Shown here one piece after another: positions 1-8,079 of a stretch of 64,000 nt of DNA. The notes under the pieces are model-generated. The model did no database searches, was not told the DNA's origin, and saw only the letters and a list, made by a program, of their open reading frames with translations. The stretch spans positions 124,001-188,000 of the forward strand of contig NZ_UAUI01000026.1 of NCBI RefSeq assembly GCF_900455735.1, in the 5' to 3' direction. This DNA comes from Rhodococcus wratislaviensis. GTDB lineage: Bacteria > Actinomycetota > Actinomycetes > Mycobacteriales > Mycobacteriaceae. Made by a program: the position numbers and the translations under genes. Within the stretch, counting starts at the first letter, position 1, and every line of letters starts with the position of its first letter.

Positions 1-977
1 GCACGGTCGTGCTCAAACCGAGCGAGCTCACTCCCCTCACCACGCTGCGCCTCGCCCGGCTGGCCACTGAATCCGGTGTGCCCGACGGCGTGTTCAACGT
101 GGTGACGGGTACGGGTGGCGAGGTCGGGGCCGCGCTCGCCGGACATCGCGGCATCGATGTCCTGACCTTCACCGGGTCGACCGCCGTGGGCCGGACGGTG
201 ATGGCGCAGGCAGCCGCGAACGGCACCCGCGTGCAGCTCGAGCTGGGCGGCAAGGCCCCCTTCGTCGTGTTCGACGACGCCGACCTCGATGCGGCCGTAC
301 ACGGTGCGGTGGCGGCGTCACTGATCAACGGCGGCCAGGACTGCACCGCGGCGACCCGCGCGATCGTGGCGGACTCGCTGTACGACGACTTCGTCGCCCG
401 TGTGGCCGAACTGATGGAACGGGTGGTCGTGGGCGATCCCTGGGATCCGGACACCGATCTCGGATCGCTGATCACGCTTGCTCATCGCGACCGGGTCGAC
501 GGCATGGTGCAGCGCGCCCGCGCCGCCGGGTTCCGGATCGTGACCGGCGGATCCGCCCCCGACCTGCCCGGAGCCTTCTACCTCCCGACCCTGATCGCCG
601 ACGTCACCGAGGACGCCGAGATCTACCGCGACGAGGTGTTCGGACCCGTGCTCACCGTGAGCCGCCACTCGGGCGACGACGACGCGATTCGCCGCGCCAA
701 CGACACCGACTACGGTCTCGCCGCGTCGGCCTGGACGACGAACCTGTACCGCGCGCAGCGCGCATCACGGGACATCGATGCGGGGTGTGTGTGGATCAAC
801 GATCACATCCCGATCATCAGCGAGATGCCGCACGGCGGGGTCGGCGCGTCCGGCTTCGGCAAGGACATGTCGACGTACTCGTTCGAGGAGTACCTGACCG
901 TCAAGCACGTCATGAGCGACATCACCGGGGTCTCCCGGAAAGCCTGGCACCGCACGGTCTTCAGCGACGGACGGTAG
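1..977 (+). CDS. Aldehyde dehydrogenase, gamma-aminobutyraldehyde dehydrogenase-like (5' end outside window)
   Basis: NAD(P)-dependent aldehyde dehydrogenase that oxidises an aldehyde to its acid. The frame is open from base 3 and already reads the cofactor-domain motif TVVLKPSE, so the true start lies upstream; roughly 150 of the usual 475 residues are missing. ELGGK (general base Glu) and GGQDCTAATR (nucleophile Cys) are both present. The GQDCTAA variant is typical of the gamma-aminobutyraldehyde (PatD/YdcW) branch of putrescine breakdown. An Lrp/AsnC regulator is convergent 2 bp downstream and a permease follows, consistent with amine or amino-acid catabolism. Family assignment is firm; the exact substrate is inferred from the motif. 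Confidence 0.85.
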   Translation, partial: TVVLKPSELTPLTTLRLARLATESGVPDGVFNVVTGTGGEVGAALAGHRGIDVLTFTGSTAVGRTVMAQAAANGTRVQLELGGKAPFVVFDDADLDAAVHGAVAASLINGGQDCTAATRAIVADSLYDDFVARVAELMERVVVGDPWDPDTDLGSLITLAHRDRVDGMVQRARAAGFRIVTGGSAPDLPGAFYLPTLIADVTEDAEIYRDEVFGPVLTVSRHSGDDDAIRRANDTDYGLAASAWTTNLYRAQRASRDIDAGCVWINDHIPIISEMPHGGVGASGFGKDMSTYSFEEYLTVKHVMSDITGVSRKAWHRTVFSDGR

Positions 978-979
978 GA

Positions 980-1441
980 CTACTCCTTCGAGGGCGTGCC
1001 GTACCGCAGCTTGTGCACTTTGAGGATCGAGATGGTCTCCGTGGTGCGCACGCCCTCGATGGTGCTGACGTGTTGATTCAGGAAAGCCCACAGCTCGGCA
1101 TTGTTGGCGCTGCCGACCTCGACGCAGATGTCGCTGCGCCCCAGCAGTGTCGAGACGTACGTGATCTCCGGCATCTCGGTCAAAGTGTCCACGACCTGCT
1201 GGTGCCGGGCCGGGTCGACCGTCAGGAACACCAGCGCCAGTTGCGAGTCGCCCAGCCGTTCGGGATCCGCGAACGCGACGATGCGCAGGATGTTCAGATC
1301 CTGCAGACGCTTCACGCGCGCCCGTACCGTCGCCTCGGAGGACCCCAGGTTTCGGGCGATTTCCCGAAACGCTCGCCGCCCATCGTCTTCGAGTTGCCGC
1401 AGGATCGCGCGGTCCAGTTCGTCCAGAGTGTGCTGAGACAT
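980..1441 (-). CDS. Lrp/AsnC family transcriptional regulator
   Basis: 153-residue regulator of the leucine-responsive family. The N-terminal winged helix-turn-helix (about residues 5-60, recognition helix TVRARVKRLQ) is followed by the RAM/AsnC ligand-binding domain (about 70-145). Length is normal. It is transcribed away from the permease gene at 1696 and converges with the aldehyde dehydrogenase. The 254-bp divergent spacer holds four copies of a GCATT(T/G)CG element, so it probably controls the permease, itself, or both. The ligand cannot be read from sequence; an amino acid or amine is the usual expectation. Confidence 0.9.
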   Translation of the reverse strand: MSQHTLDELDRAILRQLEDDGRRAFREIARNLGSSEATVRARVKRLQDLNILRIVAFADPERLGDSQLALVFLTVDPARHQQVVDTLTEMPEITYVSTLLGRSDICVEVGSANNAELWAFLNQHVSTIEGVRTTETISILKVHKLRYGTPSKE

Positions 1442-1495
1442 GGACCGACTCTATCCAGAACGACGAGATCAGTGGCGTTGCGGGGCCAAAAGGCT

Positions 1496-1569
1496 GCATT
1501 TCGTGAATGAAAGCAAACAGTGAGTACGCATTGCGCGGCGCATTTCGTCTTGTGCGACGCATTGCGCGG
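1496..1569. promoter_or_regulatory. Repeated GCATT(T/G)CG elements, candidate Lrp-type operator
   Basis: The element occurs at 1496, 1528, 1540 and 1559. The 13-mer ACGCATTGCGCGG is exactly duplicated at 1526-1538 and 1557-1569, 31 bp apart (three helical turns). It lies between the divergent Lrp regulator and the permease. Multiple phased sites suit an oligomeric Lrp/AsnC protein; binding is inferred. Confidence 0.5.
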
Positions 1570-1695
1570 TGTTAGTGTCTTGAATCACATACTTGCGGCG
1601 GTCCGTCGGCCTCCACCCCCACTCGACTCGAGTCGCCGAGGGCCGCATTCTGAATACACACACTGCGCCGACAAGGCCCAGAACTGGAGAATCCC

Positions 1696-3192
1696 GTGAG
1701 CCTGCACGATTCCTTCGCCGACGACCACACCTATGAGAAGAACCTGCGGTGGTGGGACGGCTTCACGATCAGCCTCTCGATCCCCGCCGCACTCTTCGTC
1801 GGCATGGGGTACGCAATCGGCCTGATCGGCGCGTGGACGACGCTCGTCCTCCTCGGCGCCGTCGCGGTCCTCGCGTGCCTACAGAACTTCATCTACTCCG
1901 AGATGGCCAGCATGTTCGTCGACAAGGTCGGCGGCATCTCGATGTACGCCCACCAGGGCTGGCGGACCCGGTCGACCCTCGTCGGTCCGCTCGCGACGTA
2001 CGGCTACTGGTTCTCCTGGTCCAGTTCACTCGCCATCTACGGTCTGCAGATCGGAAAGCTGGTCCAGGCCGAATGGTTCCCCGAAGAGACGTGGACATTC
2101 TCCACGGGCCTGGCCACCATCGGACTCCCCCACGTCATCGCACTCGGCGTGCTGGTCATGGGCTGGGGCCTGAACGTCCTGGGCATGCGACCCGCGATGT
2201 GGCTGATGTACGCGACCGGCGCGCTCGTCCTCGTCCCGATCGTCGTCTTCGCGGCCGCTCCCCTCCTGTCCGACAACTGGTCGATGAGCAATCTGCACTG
2301 GGACATCGCCGCCAGCGGTGAAGCAGGCTGGCGCACCGCGATCGCCTGGATGTTCGTCCTCGCCTGGTCGGTGTACGGCATCGAGGCCGTCGCCTCGTTC
2401 GTGCCCGAATTCCGCGACACCATCCGAGACAGCCGAATTGCATTGCGACTGGCCGGTTTCTTCGTCATCGCCGTCTACATCCTCGTCCCGTTCGGCGTCG
2501 GCGGACTCGTCGACCAGGCGGATGTCGCCGAAAACCCCGTCTCCTTCTACCTGACCGTGTTCGAAAGCCTCTTCCCCGGTGGCGACATCGTGATGGCGAT
2601 CTGCCTCATCGCCGGCCTCGTCCTCCTGATGGTCATGACCACCGCCGACGGCGGACGCGTACTCCACGGCAGCGCCCGGGAGGGCCTTACCATCAAGCAA
2701 CTCGGTGAGCTCAACCGTTTCAAGGTCCCGGGGCGTGCCATGTCGCTGGATCTGCTCGTCAACGTCATCCTGATCCTGTTCGTCGGCGAGGCCCTCGCTG
2801 TCATCGTCGCCGGCATCGTCGGCTACCTCATCTGCCACATTCTGTCGCTGACCGGCTTCCTCAACCTGCGCCGCGACGAACCGGACGCCCATCGCCCCAT
2901 CAAGCTCGGCAAGCAGTGGGTGTACATCGCCGGTCTCCTGGTCGTCGTCGACACGATCATGGTCGTCGTCGGCGCGCTCAGCGCCTCCATCACGGGATAC
3001 GGCAGCACGAAGGAACTCATCGTCGGCGTCGTCGTCCTGTCGCTGTCGATCGTGCTGTACGCCTACCGGCGCGTCGTCCAGGACGGTCAGCCCTGGATCT
3101 GGAAGGAACCGGCCTCCGCCGTCGAAGCCGACTTCGTACCCGACGACGACGAGGACGAAGCACCCACCATCGATCCTGCACGCACCCTGTAG
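1696..3192 (+). CDS. APC superfamily amino acid/polyamine permease
   Basis: 498-residue integral membrane transporter with about 12 hydrophobic segments starting near residue 25. The N-terminal region resembles APC amino acid permeases, and a short acidic tail (DDDEDEAPT) is at the C-terminus. The GTG start follows CTGGAG about 7 bases upstream. It sits beside an Lrp regulator and an aminobutyraldehyde-type dehydrogenase, so uptake of a polyamine, GABA or a related amino acid is a reasonable guess, but no substrate motif was recognised. A long perfect palindrome 8 bp after the stop probably ends the transcript. Confidence 0.85.
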   Translation: MSLHDSFADDHTYEKNLRWWDGFTISLSIPAALFVGMGYAIGLIGAWTTLVLLGAVAVLACLQNFIYSEMASMFVDKVGGISMYAHQGWRTRSTLVGPLATYGYWFSWSSSLAIYGLQIGKLVQAEWFPEETWTFSTGLATIGLPHVIALGVLVMGWGLNVLGMRPAMWLMYATGALVLVPIVVFAAAPLLSDNWSMSNLHWDIAASGEAGWRTAIAWMFVLAWSVYGIEAVASFVPEFRDTIRDSRIALRLAGFFVIAVYILVPFGVGGLVDQADVAENPVSFYLTVFESLFPGGDIVMAICLIAGLVLLMVMTTADGGRVLHGSAREGLTIKQLGELNRFKVPGRAMSLDLLVNVILILFVGEALAVIVAGIVGYLICHILSLTGFLNLRRDEPDAHRPIKLGKQWVYIAGLLVVVDTIMVVVGALSASITGYGSTKELIVGVVVLSLSIVLYAYRRVVQDGQPWIWKEPASAVEADFVPDDDEDEAPTIDPARTL

Positions 3193-3200
3193 CTTCGCCC

Positions 3201-3240
3201 GTGAGTACTTATTAACCGCCCGAGGTTAATAAGTACTCAC
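3201..3240. terminator. Perfect 17-bp palindrome, probable bidirectional terminator (repeat family copy 1)
   Basis: Arms GTGAGTACTTATTAACC (3201-3217) and its exact complement (3224-3240) enclose a 6-base loop. It lies between the convergent permease and glutamate dehydrogenase genes. A nearly identical element occurs at 11385-11430. There is no T-tract, but its position and strength fit transcription termination for both genes. Confidence 0.75.
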
Positions 3241-3259
3241 AGGCGCGAAGCGCATTGTG

Positions 3260-6200
3260 TCAGTGCAGATCCGCCATCGAGCGCACGTGGCGCGCCGCGA
3301 CCGACAGCGACGCGAGATCGTGGGTGGACGCGGCGTCGATCTCCCCCAGCGTCCGGCGAGCCCGTTCGTTCCTCGCTCGATTCGCACTCTCCCACAGCAG
3401 AATCCGGGAGTCCGGTGCATCACCGGGCTCCCCCGAGGACAGGACGTCCCGGGTCAGGAGCCGGACGGAGCGGTACAGGTCGTCACGCAGCGCCACCCGG
3501 GCGAGGGTGTGCCACCGTTCACCCCGCGGAAGCGCCGACACCTTGATCAGCCATCGATCCACGCCGAGGTGATCGGAGAGGGCGAAGTAGAGCGGCGCCA
3601 CCTCGGCGACGTCGTGCTCCAGTTCGCGGGCGACGTCCACGATGTCGAGCAGGCTGAACCGGTAGAGGCCGTCCGCGATACGCCGGGCGATGGACGTCTC
3701 GACGCCCGCCCGGTCGTAGGAGCGACGCGTGTCCTCCATCGCCAGCGCCTCCGCGCCGCGGAGCCATCCGCCGACGTCGCCGGAATGCGTGTGGACGTGG
3801 CACCGGAAGTTGTCGATCTCGTCGTCCACCGACAGCGGCTGACGACGGTTGGCGAGGAACCACCGCGACGCCCGGTCGAGCAGCCGGCGGGCCTCGACGA
3901 CCAGTTCGTACTCCGTCGCCGGTGGCAGCTTCGCCGCGGCGATGTCGGACCAGAGTTCCGCAAGCCCGAACACTTCCGACGTGATGACGAACGCGCGCAC
4001 CACATCCGCGGGCCCGGCCCCCGTCTCCTCGCGCAGCCGGTACGCGTACGTGAGCCCGCCGCGGGCGAAGATGTCGTTCACGATCTCGGTGGCGAGGATC
4101 TCCTGGCGGAGGGGATGCGCGTCGACGGGGAGGACGGAGCGCAGCGCGGCCGGGAAGTACGCGCCGAGCCGTTCGGAGAAGTACCCGTCGGAGAAGACGT
4201 CCGTATCCTCGAGTTCCGCTTTCAGATCCAGCTTGGCGTGGGCGAGGAGGGTCGCCAGTTCCGGCGAGGTCAGCCCGAACCCTGCCTCCGAGAGTTCGGC
4301 GAAACCGTCGGGGTTCGGAAGCGCCTCCAGGTCGCAGTCCAGACCGCGCTTGTCGACCAGGTCGTTCACCATCCTCGAGTGCACGTCCACCATCCGGTGG
4401 GCGTTCGACCGGGCGTCGCCCAGCACCCGGTTCTGCGCGCGATTGTTCGCGAGCACGAGTTCCGACACGTCGTCGGTGAGCGTCCCGAGCAGGTCCGAGC
4501 GCCGCACCGGATCCAGCCGCCGGTCGACGGGCAGCGAGTCGAGCAGGATCTTGATGTTCACCTCGTGGTCGGAGCAGTCCACTCCTGCCGAATTGTCCAG
4601 TGCATCCGTATTGACGAGCCCACCCGTGCGGGCGAACTCGATGCGGGCGAGCGGCGTCATGCCCAGGTTGCCGCCCTCGGCGACGGCCCGCGCGCGCAGC
4701 CGGCCCGCATCGATCCGGACGGTGTCGTTCGCTTTGTCACCCGCACCCGTGTGCGACTCCGACGAGGCCTTGACGTACGTCCCGACTCCGCCGTTGAACA
4801 GGAGATCCACCGGGGCGGCGAGGATGGCGCGGATCATCTCCGGCGGCGTCAACGTCGTCACCGACGAAGCGAGACCGAGCGCCGTCCGCATCTGGCTGCT
4901 CACCGGAATCGATTTGCTCTCCCGCGACCAGACGCCGCCGCCTGCACTGATGAGGGTCCGGTCGTAGTCGGCCCACGACGACCTCGGCAGCTCGAACAAC
5001 CGGCGGCGTTCCTGCCAGGCCTGCTCCCCGCCGGGAGTGGGGTCGACGAAGATGTGGCGGTGGTCGAACGCGGCGACCAGCCCGATGCCGGCACTCGCCA
5101 GCATGGCGTTCCCGAAGACGTCGCCGCTCATGTCGCCGATCCCCGTGACCGTGAAACTGTCACGGTCGACGTCGATACCGAGTTCGGCCAGATGCCGGGT
5201 GACGCTCACCCACGCACCCTTCGCGGTGATGCCCATCTTCTTGTGGTCGTAGCCGACCGAACCGCCGGACGCGAACGCGTCACCGAGCCAGAAGTCGTAC
5301 GTCCGGGCCACCTCGTTGGCGGTGTCGGAGAACGTGGCCGTGCCCTTGTCCGCCGCCACCACGAGGTAGGGGTCGTCGCCGTCCCGGCAGACGACCCGGT
5401 CGGGGTGAACCGATTCGGCTGTGTCCGAACGGTTGTCGGTGACGTCGAGCAGCCCGGAGATGAACTGCCGGTAGCACACTTGGCCGGTGGACGACGGATT
5501 GCGCACGACGAAACCGCCCTTGGCGCCCGCGGGTACGATGACGGCGTTCTTCACGGCCTGCGCCTTGACGAGTCCGAGGATCTCGGTGCGGTAGTCGTCG
5601 AGGCGATCGGACCAGCGGAGCCCGCCGCGCGCGACGGGTCCGTATCGCAGGTGCACGCCCTCCATGTCCGGTGAATACACGAAGACCTCGTAGAACGGCC
5701 GCGGACGCGGAAGCTCGTCGATCTCGGCGGAACGGAATTTCAGCGACAACTGGGGACGATCCGGACCGAGGGCTCCGTCCCGATAGAAGTTGGTGCGGGT
5801 CGTCGCCGCGACGAGGCCCGAGTAGGCGCGCAGGATGCGGTCGGCGTCGAGGCCCTCCACGTCGGCGAGCAGCGATTCGAGTCGGCGGGCACGATGTTCG
5901 ACCTCGTCGTCGCGGGACGTGCCGCCGCCGGGACGCGATGGGTCGAAGTGCGCGTGAAACAGATCCACGAGCGCCGACGCGAACTCGGGACGCGACAGCA
6001 GGACCGCCTCGATCCGGCCCTGGTCGTAGGGCAGAGCACTCTGCCGCAGAAAGCGGGCGTACGCGCGCAGGAGCACGACCTCCCGCCAGTCCAGGCCGGC
6101 GGCGAGCACCAGCACGTTGAACCGATCCGCCTCCGCCCTTCCCGACCACAACGCACGGAACGTCTCCAGGACAGCCTCGGGTTCGACGGATCCCGACGCC

Positions 6201-6541
6201 ACCGCGGACGTGACGAGCGGTCCCGCGGACACCTGGAAGTCGTAGAGCCGGCACACCAGTCCGTCGGCGCGGCGGAACACCGACGTCCGCTGGTCGACGA
6301 CCTCGAGGTCGAGGCTCCCGAGAAGCCGGAGCACCCGCTCGAGCGACACGGTCGAGCCTCCGCTGTAGAGCGTGACCCGAAGTTGCCGGTTCTCGGGCGG
6401 TCCGACGGTGTCGACGTGCAGGTCGAATGCATCGGCAGTCAATCGGTCGAGGATTGCGACGTCGGGAGCCGGCGGCCGATCCTGTTCTTCGACATAGCCT
6501 TCCGGCAGTGACAGTGCGAGCGTGGACGTGGTCGAGCTCAT
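3260..6541 (-). CDS. gdh: NAD-specific glutamate dehydrogenase, large (about 115-120 kDa) class
   Basis: Oxidative deamination of glutamate to 2-oxoglutarate plus ammonia. The 1093-residue protein has an N-terminal helper/ACT-like region (1-280). The substrate motifs follow: ARGGLRWSDR (304-313) and PAGAKGGF (337-344). After these come the Rossmann and long C-terminal helical regions. It is shorter than the approximately 1600-residue NAD-GDH of mycobacteria and Streptomyces; the first 500 or so residues of that class are absent, and no remnant lies upstream. It therefore fits the smaller 115-kDa class rather than a broken gene. ATG start with GGAGAG 6 bases upstream. The neighbouring aminotransferase and semialdehyde dehydrogenase suit a role in amino-nitrogen catabolism. 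Confidence 0.9.
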   Translation of the reverse strand: MSSTTSTLALSLPEGYVEEQDRPPAPDVAILDRLTADAFDLHVDTVGPPENRQLRVTLYSGGSTVSLERVLRLLGSLDLEVVDQRTSVFRRADGLVCRLYDFQVSAGPLVTSAVASGSVEPEAVLETFRALWSGRAEADRFNVLVLAAGLDWREVVLLRAYARFLRQSALPYDQGRIEAVLLSRPEFASALVDLFHAHFDPSRPGGGTSRDDEVEHRARRLESLLADVEGLDADRILRAYSGLVAATTRTNFYRDGALGPDRPQLSLKFRSAEIDELPRPRPFYEVFVYSPDMEGVHLRYGPVARGGLRWSDRLDDYRTEILGLVKAQAVKNAVIVPAGAKGGFVVRNPSSTGQVCYRQFISGLLDVTDNRSDTAESVHPDRVVCRDGDDPYLVVAADKGTATFSDTANEVARTYDFWLGDAFASGGSVGYDHKKMGITAKGAWVSVTRHLAELGIDVDRDSFTVTGIGDMSGDVFGNAMLASAGIGLVAAFDHRHIFVDPTPGGEQAWQERRRLFELPRSSWADYDRTLISAGGGVWSRESKSIPVSSQMRTALGLASSVTTLTPPEMIRAILAAPVDLLFNGGVGTYVKASSESHTGAGDKANDTVRIDAGRLRARAVAEGGNLGMTPLARIEFARTGGLVNTDALDNSAGVDCSDHEVNIKILLDSLPVDRRLDPVRRSDLLGTLTDDVSELVLANNRAQNRVLGDARSNAHRMVDVHSRMVNDLVDKRGLDCDLEALPNPDGFAELSEAGFGLTSPELATLLAHAKLDLKAELEDTDVFSDGYFSERLGAYFPAALRSVLPVDAHPLRQEILATEIVNDIFARGGLTYAYRLREETGAGPADVVRAFVITSEVFGLAELWSDIAAAKLPPATEYELVVEARRLLDRASRWFLANRRQPLSVDDEIDNFRCHVHTHSGDVGGWLRGAEALAMEDTRRSYDRAGVETSIARRIADGLYRFSLLDIVDVARELEHDVAEVAPLYFALSDHLGVDRWLIKVSALPRGERWHTLARVALRDDLYRSVRLLTRDVLSSGEPGDAPDSRILLWESANRARNERARRTLGEIDAASTHDLASLSVAARHVRSMADLH

Positions 6542-6594
6542 AGATTCTCTCCGTTGAGATCCGGGCGCCGTGTGGTTGTCGTGGAAAAGGGAAA

Positions 6595-6632
6595 GATCCG
6601 CCCCGCGGGCGCCATTGACCGCGGGACGGATC
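6595..6632 (-). terminator. Hairpin terminator after the aminotransferase gene
   Basis: GATCCGCCCCGCGG (6595-6608) pairs with CCGCGGGACGGATC (6619-6632) with one mismatch, leaving a 10-base loop. It lies 38 bp past the aminotransferase stop and upstream of gdh, so it likely separates the two transcription units. Confidence 0.65.
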
Positions 6633-6670
6633 GAGTGTCAGGACACGGGTGTGTCGGCAGACGGGGTGTG

Positions 6671-8059
6671 TCAGGAGTTGCGGTGTGCATCCGCGATGTC
6701 GAGAACCGTGTCGAGGATCGCGAGTCCTTCGCGGGCCTCGGCCTCGGTGACGGTGCACGGCGGCACAGCGTGAATCCGATTGAAGTTGGCGAACGGCAGC
6801 AATCCTCCTGCCTTGCACGCCGCGATCACCTCGTTCATCGCCGGACTGGAGGCGCCGTACGGAGCGAGCGGTTCCTTCGTGGCGCGGTCGGCGACGAGTT
6901 CGATCGCCCAGAACACGCCGAGTCCGCGGACTTCACCGATCGACGGGTGCCGGTCGGCGAGGCCACGCAGTCCCGGACCGAGGATCTCGCTGCCGATCCG
7001 GGCCGCGTTCTCGACGATCCGCTCGTCCTCCATCGCGTTGATCGTCGCGACGGCGGCCGCGGTGGCGAGCGGATGTCCCGAGTAGGTGAGCCCGCCGGGG
7101 TACGGCCGGTTGGCGAACGTCGCCGCGATCTTCTCGCTGATCGCGACACCACCGAGCGGGACGTAACCGGAGTTGACCCCCTTCGCGAACGTGATCAGGT
7201 CGGGAACGACACCGAAATGGTCGATCGCGAACCATTTTCCGGTCCGGCCGAACCCGGACATCACCTCGTCGGCGATGAACACGATGCCGTAGCGGTCGCA
7301 GATCTCGCGGACACCGGCCATGTAACCGGGCGGGGGCACCATGATCCCCGCGGTCCCGGGAACCGATTCGAGCACGATCGCTGCAATCGAGTTCGGCCCC
7401 TCGAGGCGGATCAGCTGGTCGAGGTGCTCGAGCGCGCGCTCGGTTTCCTGCTGCTCGTTCTCCGAGTGGAACTGCGACCGGTACAGGAACGGTCCGTGGA
7501 AGTGGACGACTCCGCTGTTGCCGTAGTCGTTGGGCCACCGGCGCGGATCGCCGGTGAGGTTGATCGCGGTGTCCGTGCCGCCGTGGTACGAGCGGTACCG
7601 CGACAGCACCTTGTAGCGGCCGGTGTGCAGCCGGGCCATGCGCACCGCATGCTCGTTGGCGTCGGCGCCGCCGTTGGTGAAAAACACCTTGTTCAGGTCA
7701 CCCGGAGTCCGCTCGGCGATCAGCCGCGCGGCCTCGGAGCGGGCGTCGTTCACGTACTGCGGCGCGATGGTGCACAGCTTCGCGGCCTGGTCCTGAATGG
7801 CGGCAACGACTTTGGGGTGCTGATGCCCGACGTTCGTGTTGACGAGCTGGGACGAGAAGTCGAGCATGCGGTTCCCGGCACCGTCCCACACGTACGAACC
7901 CTCGGACGCGAGGATCGTCATCGGGGTGATCTGCTCCTGCGCGGACCACGAGTGGAACACATGCGCCCGGTCGAGGGCATACGCGCGCTCCCCTTCGACG
8001 CGGGCCGCGTCGAGGGACTGACCGGTGGGCAAAAGTTCCTGGGAGACTGTCGTCGTCAT
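6671..8059 (-). CDS. Class III (omega-amino acid) pyridoxal-phosphate aminotransferase
   Basis: 462-residue fold-type I aminotransferase of the GABA/ornithine/beta-alanine group. It transfers an amino group to pyruvate or 2-oxoglutarate. The PLP-lysine is K293 in FAKGVNSGY, and FIADEV supplies the cofactor-binding Asp264. ATG start at 8059, preceded by AAAGGA. It lies 20 bp after the semialdehyde dehydrogenase gene, clearly in one operon, so the probable reaction is beta-alanine (or 3-aminoisobutyrate) to the semialdehyde, which the dehydrogenase then oxidises. GABA transaminase is the main alternative; the pairing with an MmsA-type enzyme favours beta-alanine. Confidence 0.88.
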   Translation of the reverse strand: MTTTVSQELLPTGQSLDAARVEGERAYALDRAHVFHSWSAQEQITPMTILASEGSYVWDGAGNRMLDFSSQLVNTNVGHQHPKVVAAIQDQAAKLCTIAPQYVNDARSEAARLIAERTPGDLNKVFFTNGGADANEHAVRMARLHTGRYKVLSRYRSYHGGTDTAINLTGDPRRWPNDYGNSGVVHFHGPFLYRSQFHSENEQQETERALEHLDQLIRLEGPNSIAAIVLESVPGTAGIMVPPPGYMAGVREICDRYGIVFIADEVMSGFGRTGKWFAIDHFGVVPDLITFAKGVNSGYVPLGGVAISEKIAATFANRPYPGGLTYSGHPLATAAAVATINAMEDERIVENAARIGSEILGPGLRGLADRHPSIGEVRGLGVFWAIELVADRATKEPLAPYGASSPAMNEVIAACKAGGLLPFANFNRIHAVPPCTVTEAEAREGLAILDTVLDIADAHRNS

Positions 8060-8079
8060 GACCGTAGGTCCTTTCCGGC

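Noticed and set aside
3257..5674. 805-codon open frame on the plus strand
   Set aside because: Exactly antisense to glutamate dehydrogenase; Arg/Pro/Val-rich translation with no domain, a typical shadow in GC-rich DNA.
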